Part shown: piece after piece, positions 1 to 6,391 of the stretch
Numbering within the stretch: position 1 is the first letter of the stretch
Layout: each line of letters begins with the position of its first letter
IMG/VR virus record: IMGVR_UViG_3300005511_000853
Location: 1 to 25,126 of that record
From: a virus
DNA: 25,126 nt
Strand: one strand, 5' to 3'
The notes under the pieces: generated by a model
Databases searched by the model: none
What the model was told of the DNA's origin: nothing
The model's input: only the letters and a program-made list of their open reading frames with translations
Program-made: the position numbers and the translations under genes

Positions 1-1257
1 GTGGCCGATATCGCAGAATCCCCCGCCGCTCTGGAGCAACGCCGCAGCCTGCACCGGCACCGAACAGTCGCGACATCGCTCCTGGTGGTCATGGGCATCG
101 CCTATTTCGCCGCCGTGAAATCGGGGCTCTCGGGCTTCTGGATGGATCTGCTGCGCGCCGGAACGGAAGCGGCACTGGTCGGCGGCCTGGCGGATTGGTT
201 TGCGGTCACCGCCTTGTTTCGCCGGCCTCTGGGCCTGCCGATCCCCCATACCGCCGTCATCCCGAACAGCAAGGACCGAATCGGTCTCGGGCTCGGAACC
301 TTCATCGAGCGGCATTTCCTGGAACCGGAGCTGGTGGCGGCGCGCCTGCGCGCGCTCGGCGCCAGTCGGCGGCTCGGCGCGTGGCTGGCCGACCGGCGCA
401 ATGCCGACGTGGTCGGCGACCGGCTGGCGCTTCTCGCGTCGTTCTTTTTGCGCTCGTTCAACGATCAGGCGCTGCAGCGGCTGATGCAGATGACCTTGCG
501 CCGCCAGTTGCGGGAGATCGAGCTGGCACCGGCGCTGGCGACTCTGCTCTCGGTCATGCGCCGGAACGGTGCGCATCATCAATTCCTCGATCATCTGCTC
601 CGGGCCGTGCGCGCCTATATCTTCGTGCACGAGGATCAGATCCTGGCGATCGTCGAGCAGCGCAGCCGCTGGTGGGTGCCACGGCGCATCGACCGCAGGG
701 TCGCCAAGGAGATCGCCGACGGGCTGATCGCCTATCTCGACGATCTCGGCCAGCGCGACCACGATGCCCGCGCAACTTTCGACGCGGCGATCGAGCGCCT
801 CGTCTCCGATCTCAGAAGCGATCCGGTCATGCGCGCGGAGATCAACGCGCTGCGCGATCGTTTTCTCGGCGCGCCCGAGGTGAACGCCTATTTCCAGACT
901 CTCTGGCAGGACTTGCGCATCCTGCTCGAGCAGCAGCTGGCGGAACCGAACTCGCGGCTGCGCCAGGCGCTGTCGGGCATCCTGCGGTCGATCGGATCGG
1001 CGATCGCGGACGATCCGGCCCTGCAAGCGCGCGTGGATCAGCGCTTGGAAGAAGGCATCCAGACCTTGATCGTACCCTGGCGCAAGGAGATCGGCCGCTT
1101 CGTCGCCGACGTGGTGAAGAGCTGGGAGACGCGCACGATCGTCGATCGCGTCGAGCTCGCCGTCGGCAAGGACCTGCAATACATCCGCTTGAACGGAACC
1201 CTGGTCGGCGCCGCGGTCGGCTGTGCCATCTTCGCGCTGACGCAGCTGCTGCGCTAG
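1..1257 (+). CDS. DUF445 family membrane protein, probable host flanking gene
   Basis: This 418-residue protein begins at GTG on the first base of the window. It has a hydrophobic segment at about residues 24-41 and another at the extreme C-terminus (about 400-416). Between them lies a long, charged helical region. The N-terminal pattern after the first membrane segment (GTEAALVGGLADWFAV, then ALFRRPLGLPIPHTAVIP) is the signature of the DUF445/YjiN family of inner-membrane proteins, whose biochemical role is not established. Length fits the family. It faces right and ends 24 bases before the end of the leftward phage-like genes, so I infer that the prophage boundary lies just after it. No duplicated att core can be tested because the right junction is outside the window. 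Confidence 0.85.
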   Translation: MADIAESPAALEQRRSLHRHRTVATSLLVVMGIAYFAAVKSGLSGFWMDLLRAGTEAALVGGLADWFAVTALFRRPLGLPIPHTAVIPNSKDRIGLGLGTFIERHFLEPELVAARLRALGASRRLGAWLADRRNADVVGDRLALLASFFLRSFNDQALQRLMQMTLRRQLREIELAPALATLLSVMRRNGAHHQFLDHLLRAVRAYIFVHEDQILAIVEQRSRWWVPRRIDRRVAKEIADGLIAYLDDLGQRDHDARATFDAAIERLVSDLRSDPVMRAEINALRDRFLGAPEVNAYFQTLWQDLRILLEQQLAEPNSRLRQALSGILRSIGSAIADDPALQARVDQRLEEGIQTLIVPWRKEIGRFVADVVKSWETRTIVDRVELAVGKDLQYIRLNGTLVGAAVGCAIFALTQLLR

Positions 1258-1281
1258 ACCCGCCAGAGTCGACCCGTCCCG

Positions 1282-1509
1282 TCAGCCGGCGTCGCGCCGT
1301 CGCTCGGCGGCCAGTGAGGCGCGGCGGCCGCCGGTCGCGTGGGGCAGGCGGTTGACCTGCATCTCGACACGGCCGTTGCGGATTCGAATCTTGAACACAT
1401 GGACCAAGCCGCAGTCGCAACATGCAATCTTGCAGCGGCGGTTGGAGCGGCCTTCCTGGAACAGCCACCATTCGCCGTCATGCACCTGCTCGTACTTTGA
1501 GCGGCTCAT
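1282..1509 (-). CDS. Small Cys-rich protein of unknown function
   Basis: This 75-residue protein is not recognised. Residues 27-33 carry a cluster of three cysteines (CKIACCDCG), which could bind a metal. The rest is basic and ends in an Arg-rich tail. Its ATG overlaps the stop of the upstream leftward gene in an ATGA arrangement (1506-1509), which suggests translational coupling in a two-gene leftward operon. An ORF in another frame (1254-1481) covers the same bases, but it lacks the ATGA link and its Arg/Ala/Pro-rich translation looks like out-of-frame GC-rich sequence. The gene ends close to the convergent DUF445 gene, at the putative left edge of the prophage. Confidence 0.55.
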   Translation of the reverse strand: MSRSKYEQVHDGEWWLFQEGRSNRRCKIACCDCGLVHVFKIRIRNGRVEMQVNRLPHATGGRRASLAAERRRDAG

Positions 1510-1847
1510 TGGGAGACCTTGCGCTCGCGCCAGCGCAGCATCCGCCAGGCCTCGAGATGCGCCTCCGCTTCCATGCGCGCCCGGTCGCGCAAGGTGAACC
1601 AGGCGGCATCCGGTCTTCGCACCGTGTGTCGCCGGGTCATCGCACAGAGCACGCGGAACGATCGCTTGGCGAGTCCGAACTCCTTTGCTGCACGAAAACG
1701 CAGGCGCTGCGGCTCGGTCATATGGGACATCATTCGCGCATCGCGCTCGCGCTGTTCCTCCGCGGCGATCGCCGCCAGCACCTCCGCCGGGATCGGGCCG
1801 TCATACTTGAGCTCGGCGTCGCGGCGCAGGCTGAGTGCGGTCTGCAT
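1506..1847 (-). CDS. Small charged helical protein, unknown, first gene of leftward operon
   Basis: This 113-residue, Arg/Glu/Ala-rich, probably all-helical protein is not recognised. I chose the ATG at 1847 over an upstream in-frame start at 1889 because it is preceded by a good ribosome-binding site (AGGGAGA, about five bases upstream), while the longer start has none. The gene lies downstream of the repressor on the same strand. A 17-bp dyad stands 46 bases ahead of its start, so it is probably expressed from its own repressor-controlled leftward promoter. Position and size fit an early regulator or accessory gene of a temperate phage, but no helix-turn-helix is evident and I assign no function. 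Confidence 0.55.
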   Translation of the reverse strand: MQTALSLRRDAELKYDGPIPAEVLAAIAAEEQRERDARMMSHMTEPQRLRFRAAKEFGLAKRSFRVLCAMTRRHTVRRPDAAWFTLRDRARMEAEAHLEAWRMLRWRERKVSQ

Positions 1848-1892
1848 GCAATCTCCCTGAGGCGATGGATTGTTCAAGGAGACTAGCACGGA

Positions 1893-1909
1893 ATTGCGAA
1901 AATCGCAAT
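1893..1909. promoter_or_regulatory. Operator-like palindrome O1 (ATTGCGA-AAA-TCGCAAT)
   Basis: This is a perfect 7-bp inverted repeat with a 3-bp centre. Its core of TTGCG, five bases and CGCAA recurs at 2633-2647, upstream of the repressor start. It lies 46 bases upstream of the leftward gene that starts at 1847. On the minus strand TTGCGA (1903-1908) is 17 bases from a weak -10 candidate, TAGTCT (1880-1885), so a bound repressor could occlude a -35 box. The -10 match is poor, so the operator reading is stronger than the promoter reading. A GANTC site (GATTC, 1914-1918) lies next to it. Confidence 0.65.
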
Positions 1910-1948
1910 ATTAGATTCGGTGTTATGCGATTGCCGCGAGCTGCGGCC

Positions 1949-2623
1949 TCAATACATGTCGGTGTTCTTCAGCACGAGATGCAGATTGCGGATCTTGGAG
2001 CGCGCCAAGCGGAAGGTGCGCTCCTTCGGCCGGAATTCGAACAGCTCGACGTAATCCGGCGCCAGCTTGACGATCCGCTTGATGAAGGCGCGGGCCGGCG
2101 CGCCGTCGCTGTCCGGCAGTAACTCGACCACGGCGTCGCGGCCGGGGAAGGGCTTGCGCGCGGCATCGACGAACAAGAGATCGCCGTGCATATGCGCGGG
2201 CTCCATGGAATCGCCGTCGACGTAGATGCAATAGATCCGCGCCTTGCCGGCGAGGCCCGGCGGACGATCCACATAATCGATCGGCTCGCCGTTGTTGAGC
2301 TCGAAGACACCGTCCGGCCCGGCCTGGCCGTTGCCGAGCAGAGGGATCTTGTTCTGGCGGTCGGGGCGCGGCGGTAGGGGTGCCGCGCGCAGATTCGATT
2401 GCGGCAGGCGTTCTTCCGCCAGTCCCGGCGCATATGGTGCGTCGCCGCCGCTATCCAGCGCGCGGAAGAAGGCTTCGATCGCCGCATTCTCGTCGATCTG
2501 CAGGCGCCGCTTTCCGGCCAGCACCTTGTTGAGCTTGTCGACTTCCATTTGTGCCGCCTGGGCGAGGCGGGTCTGCGTCACGCGATGGCGCTCGAGCGCC
2601 GCTTTGATCTCGATAGGTGTCAT
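1949..2623 (-). CDS. S24/LexA-type phage repressor with N-terminal HTH
   Basis: This 224-residue protein matches the architecture of self-cleaving phage repressors. An N-terminal helix-turn-helix spans about residues 16-38 (TRLAQAAQMEVDKLNKVLAG). A proline-rich linker runs over 60-95, and a C-terminal peptidase S24 domain follows. The catalytic serine is S139 in GDSMEP and the lysine is K182 in FIKRI. An Ala-Gly pair at 101-102 (GQAGPDG) is in the right place for the autocleavage site. DNA damage would therefore be expected to trigger cleavage and induction. I start it at ATG 2623; a TTG at 2647 is also in frame, but the GGAGG before it is only one base away. TTGCG/CGCAA dyads on both sides imply control of its own and flanking promoters. 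Confidence 0.88.
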   Translation of the reverse strand: MTPIEIKAALERHRVTQTRLAQAAQMEVDKLNKVLAGKRRLQIDENAAIEAFFRALDSGGDAPYAPGLAEERLPQSNLRAAPLPPRPDRQNKIPLLGNGQAGPDGVFELNNGEPIDYVDRPPGLAGKARIYCIYVDGDSMEPAHMHGDLLFVDAARKPFPGRDAVVELLPDSDGAPARAFIKRIVKLAPDYVELFEFRPKERTFRLARSKIRNLHLVLKNTDMY

Positions 2624-2632
2624 GGCTGTAGC

Positions 2633-2647
2633 TTGCGAATTGCGCAA
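2633..2647. promoter_or_regulatory. Operator-like dyad O2 (TTGCG-AATTG-CGCAA)
   Basis: The half-sites are the same as those of O1: TTGCG and CGCAA separated by five bases. This copy sits ten bases upstream of the repressor ATG at 2623. If the TTG at 2647 were used, it would fall inside the coding region. The position suggests negative autoregulation of the repressor by blocking initiation or early elongation. Confidence 0.6.
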
Positions 2648-2658
2648 ACCTCCGTCTA

Positions 2659-2673
2659 TTGCGATTTAAGCGA
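2659..2673. promoter_or_regulatory. Degenerate operator O3 in divergent region
   Basis: The left half-site TTGCG is intact; the right half (AGCGA) matches CGCAA at three of five positions. It lies between the repressor start and the rightward promoter, at 12 bases centre-to-edge from O2, the sort of spacing seen in tripartite phage operators. On its own it would be weak evidence; its value comes from lying between two better copies. Confidence 0.4.
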
Positions 2674-2680
2674 ATTTCAC

Positions 2681-2709
2681 TTGACCGTATATGCGAAAAT
2701 CACTAAAAG
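2681..2709 (+). promoter_or_regulatory. Rightward early promoter with embedded operator O4
   Basis: TTGACC (2681-2686, five of six to the sigma70 -35 consensus) is followed after exactly 17 bases by TAAAAG (2704-2709, four of six for -10). The spacer contains ATGCGAAAATCACTA (2691-2705), which matches the O1 core at 12 of 15 positions. Repressor bound here would cover the promoter. Transcription would start at about 2716, so the transcript could begin at or next to the ATG at 2717 and be leaderless or nearly so. Confidence 0.55.
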
Positions 2710-2716
2710 CAAGTCC

Positions 2717-3100
2717 ATGTTCATGACCGAACGCCAGTCCCCTCCCGCCGCTGCACTCCCTCCCTCGGCGGCGGAGCCTGCGGCCGGCATCGCCTCGATC
2801 CCCAACGAGGCCCCCTCGATGCCGGCCGCACCTTTTATCGAAGCCTCCACCGTGGATCCGATTCCACCAGGCGTCCGGCAATGGGCGATCGGTCCGAAGC
2901 AATGCCGCTGGATCCTCGCCGACGAGGCTGCCGGCGCCGAGGCCCTGATGTGCGGCACGCCCGTCGTGGGGCATCGCCCGTTCTGCGCTGAGCATTGTGC
3001 ACGCACCTACATGCCGCGGGTGGCGGAGGAGGGGGAAGCCAAGGAATCCGAAGAAGAAGCGATCGCGGAACACAATCCGAAACAGAAGGAGGCAGAATGA
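2717..3100 (+). CDS. GcrA-like zinc-binding protein lacking the N-terminal HTH
   Basis: This 127-residue protein has a disordered Pro/Ala-rich N-terminus (1-50), a compact middle domain (about 52-100) and an acidic tail. The middle domain has QCRWILAD, MCGTPVVGHRPFC and AEHCARTYMP, with a putative metal set at C63, C79, C90 and H93. This matches the C-terminal part of GcrA, the alphaproteobacterial cell-cycle regulator that works with sigma70 and GANTC methylation. The N-terminal DNA-binding helix-turn-helix of classical GcrA is absent. Start choice is between ATG 2717 and ATG 2723; neither has a clear ribosome-binding site. It is the first gene of the rightward operon, and its stop overlaps the start of a small winged-helix gene. 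The family call is by motif recall, not by search. Confidence 0.68.
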   Translation: MFMTERQSPPAAALPPSAAEPAAGIASIPNEAPSMPAAPFIEASTVDPIPPGVRQWAIGPKQCRWILADEAAGAEALMCGTPVVGHRPFCAEHCARTYMPRVAEEGEAKESEEEAIAEHNPKQKEAE

Positions 3101-3330
3101 TTCCGGACATGGCCCCAACGAAAGCCGAGCGCACCCGGTGTGCGATCCTCGAGCTGTTGGCCAAGGGACCCGCGCTCACTGCAGACGCGCTGGCCGATCG
3201 GCTCGATCTTTCGATTCTTTATGTCCGGCCGCGCGTCTCGGAACTGGTGAAGCAATCGCGGATCGTCGCCAGCGGAGATCGCGGCATGAATGCCAGCGGC
3301 AAGTTCGCCCGCAAATGGAGGACGGCCTAG
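3097..3330 (+). CDS. Small winged-helix DNA-binding protein
   Basis: This 77-residue protein is almost entirely one winged helix-turn-helix: helix 1 at about 9-21 (AERTRCAILELLAKG), the core HTH at 25-50 (TADALADRLDLSILYVRPRVSELV), and a wing at 52-65. It resembles MarR/ArsR-type or FaeA-like domains in fold but I recognise no specific family. Its ATG overlaps the stop of the GcrA-like gene (ATGA, 3097-3100) and is preceded by a strong ribosome-binding site (AGAAGGAGG). Because the upstream protein lacks a DNA-binding domain, the two may act together or replace a single GcrA; that is inference. Confidence 0.65.
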   Translation: MIPDMAPTKAERTRCAILELLAKGPALTADALADRLDLSILYVRPRVSELVKQSRIVASGDRGMNASGKFARKWRTA

Positions 3331-3558
3331 ATGGGTCGCAAGGCTTCAGTGGCCTCGGATCGTCTCGATCCGCTGCGGCCGCAATTCCGTGCCCGGACTT
3401 TCGTCGATGCCGGCGGTAAGCGCCGTTTCGGCATCAGCCTCGCCATGAATGGCAGCAAGTTCGTCGGCTCGGTGCTGATGCGCAGCGACAACGGCGCCGA
3501 TGCCGGCGGCGTTGCGCAGCTTCTGGAATCCATGGCGGCCTTCGTCCGGCGCGGGTGA
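3331..3558 (+). CDS. Small protein of unknown function
   Basis: This 75-residue protein is not recognised. It begins at the ATG directly after the TAG stop of the winged-helix gene, which suggests coupled translation in the rightward operon. The N-terminus is basic (MGRKASVASDRLDPLRPQFRA) and the middle looks like beta strands (FGISLAMNGSKFVGSVLM), followed by a short helix. There is no membrane segment or cysteine. Its position just ahead of the terminase genes gives no firm clue to its role. Confidence 0.55.
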   Translation: MGRKASVASDRLDPLRPQFRARTFVDAGGKRRFGISLAMNGSKFVGSVLMRSDNGADAGGVAQLLESMAAFVRRG

Positions 3559-3568
3559 GCAACGCTCC

Positions 3569-3823
3569 ATGCTTAGGCGTGCAAAGGCGAACTGCGTCGC
3601 TGATTCCGATGCCGAGAATGCAGCGTTGCGAAAACAGGCGCGCGAAGGTGCGCGAGACGCGATGGCCAAGCTCGTGGAGCTTTCGCGCGAGGCGGAGTCG
3701 GAATCAGTGAAGTTGGCGGCGATTAAAGAACTGCTCGACCGCGGCTTCGGTCGCGCGACCTCGACCGAACCAACCGGTGCCGTCGTCGCGTATCTGGTGA
3801 TCGATGATGGCTATGCAGGTTAA
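3569..3823 (+). CDS. Putative small terminase-like protein
   Basis: This 84-residue protein directly precedes and overlaps the large terminase gene by 20 bases, the usual place of a small terminase. The sequence is mostly helical: ARDAMAKLVELSREAESE, then KLAAIKELLDRGFGRATS. That second segment (about residues 48-64) resembles a conserved stretch seen in short proteins upstream of terminases in alphaproteobacterial prophages. At 84 residues it is shorter than typical TerS proteins, and no clear DNA-binding helix-turn-helix is visible, so it may be a fragment-sized variant or a different packaging accessory. Start chosen at ATG 3569; the open frame extends upstream to 3500 but overlaps the previous gene. 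Confidence 0.5.
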   Translation: MLRRAKANCVADSDAENAALRKQAREGARDAMAKLVELSREAESESVKLAAIKELLDRGFGRATSTEPTGAVVAYLVIDDGYAG

Positions 3824-5207
3824 AGTTTCGACCGGCCATGTGCCGCGGCCGCAACAGCGCCTGCTGCATGCGGCACCCGGCCGCTTCAAGGTGCTGGTCA
3901 CGCATCGGCGCTTCGGCAAGACCGTCTTCGCAGTCAACGAACTGATCTCCGGCGCGCGGCGCTGCACGCTGCGGCAGCCGCGCTTCGCCTATCTGGCGCC
4001 CTTCCACATCCAGGCGAAGGACGTGGCCTGGTCCTACTTGAAGCATTACACGGCGAAGATCCCAGACGTCGCCGTCAACGAGACCGAGCTTTGGGTCGAG
4101 CTGCCGCCGCGGCTGGAGCATGGCAGCGGTTCCGGCGGCGCGCGCATTCGTCTCTATGGCGCCGACAATGCGGACCGGCTGCGCGGTCTCTATTTCGACG
4201 GCGTGGTGCTGGACGAATACGCGCAGATGCATCCGCGCGTCTGGGCGGAAGTGGTGCGTCCCGCGCTTGCCGACCGGCAAGGCTGGGCGCTCTTCATCGG
4301 CACGCCGATGGGCCGCAACGGCTTCTGCGATCTCTTCGAAGGCGCCCGCGATGGCTTCCGCGATGCCGACGGTGCCCGCCGGCGCGATCCCGACTGGGCA
4401 AGCTTCATGTTCAAGGCCTCTGAGACCAGCATCATACCCGCGCCGGAGCTCGAAGCCGCGCAGCGGGCGATGACGCCGGACCAGTATGCGCAGGAGTTCG
4501 AATGTTCCTTCGACGCTGCGATTCCGGGTGCCTACTATGCGCAGATTCTCGCCGATGCGGAGCGGCTCGGCCGCATCCGTCCCTTCGCCTACGAACCGGC
4601 GCTGCCGGTGCACACCGGTTGGGACCTCGGCATCGGCGACGCGACCAGCATCTGGTTCGCGCAGGTGGTGCACGGCGAGCCGCGGCTCATTGATTATTAT
4701 GAGGCTTCCGGCGTCGGGCTTGAGCATTATGTGGCGCAGCTCCGCGCCGGCCATCGCGCGCAGTGGATCTACGGTCAGCACTTCTTCCCGCACGATCTCC
4801 GCGTCAAGGAACTGGGGTCAGGCCTCAGCCGCGTCGATGTTCTGCGCGGCTTCGGTCTTTCGCCGACCGTGCTGCCCGCCGCGAGTGTCGATGACGGCAT
4901 CAGCCAGGCGCGGTTCGTGCTTCGCAAGTGCTGGTTCAACGCCGAGCGCTGTGGCACCGGGCTGAAACTGCTGCGCCAGTACCGCTCCGCCTGGGACGAC
5001 AAGCGTCAGGTGCTGAAGCCGGTGCCGCTCCACGACTTCACCTCGCATTGCGCCGATGCGTTTCGGTATCTGTGCATCGGGCTCGGACGGCAGCTGATCG
5101 ACCGGCAGCCGCTGGTTGATCCGGCACTCTCGGGCACCGCGCGCGATGCGCGGCGGCCGCGGCTGGCGGCCGGGGCACCGCGCGGGGGAAAGCCCCATGG
5201 TTGGTGA
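3804..5207 (+). CDS. terL: Phage terminase large subunit
   Basis: This 467-residue protein is the ATPase/nuclease motor that packages phage DNA into proheads. The adenine-binding/Walker A region is at residues 33-40 (THRRFGKT). Walker B with the catalytic carboxylate is VVLDEY (134-139). A coupling-type motif follows (FIGTPMGRNGF). The C-terminal RNase H-like nuclease begins near residue 268 (HTGWDLGIGDATSIWF), with a conserved Asp, and closes with HCADAFRYL. Length fits the terminase 6 type. ATGs at 3804, 3807 and 3813 are all possible starts; I use the first. It overlaps the preceding small gene and ends before a 168-base AT-richer gap holding a probable promoter. Confidence 0.93.
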   Translation: MMAMQVKVSTGHVPRPQQRLLHAAPGRFKVLVTHRRFGKTVFAVNELISGARRCTLRQPRFAYLAPFHIQAKDVAWSYLKHYTAKIPDVAVNETELWVELPPRLEHGSGSGGARIRLYGADNADRLRGLYFDGVVLDEYAQMHPRVWAEVVRPALADRQGWALFIGTPMGRNGFCDLFEGARDGFRDADGARRRDPDWASFMFKASETSIIPAPELEAAQRAMTPDQYAQEFECSFDAAIPGAYYAQILADAERLGRIRPFAYEPALPVHTGWDLGIGDATSIWFAQVVHGEPRLIDYYEASGVGLEHYVAQLRAGHRAQWIYGQHFFPHDLRVKELGSGLSRVDVLRGFGLSPTVLPAASVDDGISQARFVLRKCWFNAERCGTGLKLLRQYRSAWDDKRQVLKPVPLHDFTSHCADAFRYLCIGLGRQLIDRQPLVDPALSGTARDARRPRLAAGAPRGGKPHGW

Positions 5208-5249
5208 GAAAATATCACTATTGTGTGTGTTCCACTCTTCGGGTATATT
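5206..5249 (+). promoter_or_regulatory. CACTAT element copy 1 and candidate promoter
   Basis: AGAAAATAT then CACTATTGTGT (starting 5206) resembles the element at 13253-13270 (AGAAAACACACTATAGTGT) with one base inserted. From CACTAT onward, 13 of 16 bases agree. Overlapping its end is a sigma70-like pair, TTGTGT (5221-5226) and TATATT (5244-5249), spaced by 17 bases. The -10 is good and the -35 is weak. It lies between terL and the secreted-protein gene at 5376. The rest of the gap to 5375 shows only short, unconvincing reading frames. Confidence 0.45.
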
Positions 5250-5375
5250 AGAGAAAGTTCAGGGGGTGAGATCGACGAAGTTGAAAATGACGATGATGGT
5301 CGTTCTCGATGTCCATCGCGTCGTTCGCCTGGGACAGACGGGAAATTGAGATGAGCACGAGCGAGGGAGAGACCG

Positions 5376-5720
5376 ATGAGGACGACGATTGCGGCGGTGC
5401 TGCTGGTGCTGTCGAGCGCGGCAGCGACAGCGGAAGCGACCAAGGCAGATTGGGATCGACTGGCTGAACCGGTCGTTGCGAAGTTCGGCAGCTGTGCGTG
5501 GACCGAGGTTGACCGCGCATGGAACACGACCGCACCAGCGGCGGACATAGCGGGCGCCGCCGTAGCGGCGTGCAAGGACAAGCTGGAGCCGCTGCGCGAG
5601 ATCTTGGCGAAGGATCCGTTCGGCGCGAGTAACGAAGAGATCACGGCTACGCTGGAGCAAATCAAAGGTGAAGTGCTCGATGCAGCACAAACCGATATCG
5701 TGAAGCGACGGAAGGAGTAG
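5376..5720 (+). CDS. Small secreted protein of unknown function, cargo gene
   Basis: This 114-residue protein has a clear signal peptide: basic MRTT, a hydrophobic core (IAAVLLVLSSAAA) and a likely signal peptidase site around TAEA (about residue 20). The mature part is helical, with two cysteines (about residues 40 and 66) that could form a periplasmic disulfide, and a charged C-terminus (KRRKE). I recognise no family. A good ribosome-binding site (GAGGGAGAG) precedes the ATG. A secreted protein is out of place between terL and head-assembly genes, and it has its own promoter candidate upstream, so I read it as a cargo (moron) gene. Confidence 0.65.
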   Translation: MRTTIAAVLLVLSSAAATAEATKADWDRLAEPVVAKFGSCAWTEVDRAWNTTAPAADIAGAAVAACKDKLEPLREILAKDPFGASNEEITATLEQIKGEVLDAAQTDIVKRRKE

Positions 5721-5722
5721 CA

Positions 5723-6391
5723 ATGTCCGGCTACAACACAAGCGGCAAAGAGCCGAAAAACGGCGGTTACGGCGGCAACAAGGACAAGAAAGCTAGCGGC
5801 GGTGGCGCCGGCACACAGGCGCTCGCCTCGGGCTCTGGGTTTCGCAATTACGCCAAGCCCGGCGAGGATGCCATGTCGCAGGCCCAGGCTGCTCGCCCCA
5901 GCGGCATGACCGCTCCCGGCAAGCAAACAGAAGGCAGCGGCGGCACCACCAAGCCATCCTACGTCACCCCCATGGATCAGCCGGCGCCTCCGGGCGCAAC
6001 GCCCTACGACGAGGGCGCCACGCCGTACGGCGTCGCTTCAACGGTCTTTGGCGGCATCAGCAACGCTATGAGGCGCGCGTTCACTCAGGGCTTCACCGGT
6101 AAGGACCCGGACGCCGACGAGATGGGAACGCAGACCGGGTGGTCGGCGGACCGCACAAAGGGCGGAACTTTCAATTCCAACGATCCCCGTGGCGCGGATG
6201 CCGGTCTACTTGATGACGAGCGTGAGATCGCGGGGCGTCCATTCCGCGCAGACAGTACGGACGAGGCCGACGATCCGGTCAGCGAAACCCCAGGCGCCTC
6301 CGCGTCCGGTGACATCTACTCCGACGTGATGCTGAAGGATCGGCGCAAGCCGACCACCACTCTGAAACAAATGCTGGAGTCCATGCTTTGA
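5723..6391 (+). CDS. Disordered Gly/Pro-rich phage protein, unknown
   Basis: This 222-residue protein starts two bases after the previous stop (TAGCA ATG). It is dominated by Gly, Ser, Pro, Thr, Asp and Lys in low-complexity runs and looks intrinsically disordered for most of its length. A short hydrophobic helix lies near the middle (GVASTVFGGISNAMRRAFTQ, about 104-123). The C-terminus has DVMLKDRRKPTTTLKQMLE. I recognise no family. Its position ahead of the connector genes suggests a minor virion or assembly component, but that is only context. Its last bases overlap the start of the next gene. Confidence 0.6.
   Translation: MSGYNTSGKEPKNGGYGGNKDKKASGGGAGTQALASGSGFRNYAKPGEDAMSQAQAARPSGMTAPGKQTEGSGGTTKPSYVTPMDQPAPPGATPYDEGATPYGVASTVFGGISNAMRRAFTQGFTGKDPDADEMGTQTGWSADRTKGGTFNSNDPRGADAGLLDDEREIAGRPFRADSTDEADDPVSETPGASASGDIYSDVMLKDRRKPTTTLKQMLESML

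Noticed and set aside
1933-1947. Intrinsic terminator after the repressor (GCCGC-GAGCT-GCGGC)
   Set aside because: The stem is only five base pairs and no T-run follows on the transcribed strand.
5266-5349. 27-residue leader peptide starting at GTG before the secreted-protein gene
   Set aside because: Short, poor start context and no supporting feature; could be chance in a non-coding leader.
6319-6391. Peptidase S74-like chaperone motif in DVMLKDRRK of the disordered protein
   Set aside because: Only a few residues resemble the SDxRLK form, and the rest of the chaperone domain is missing.
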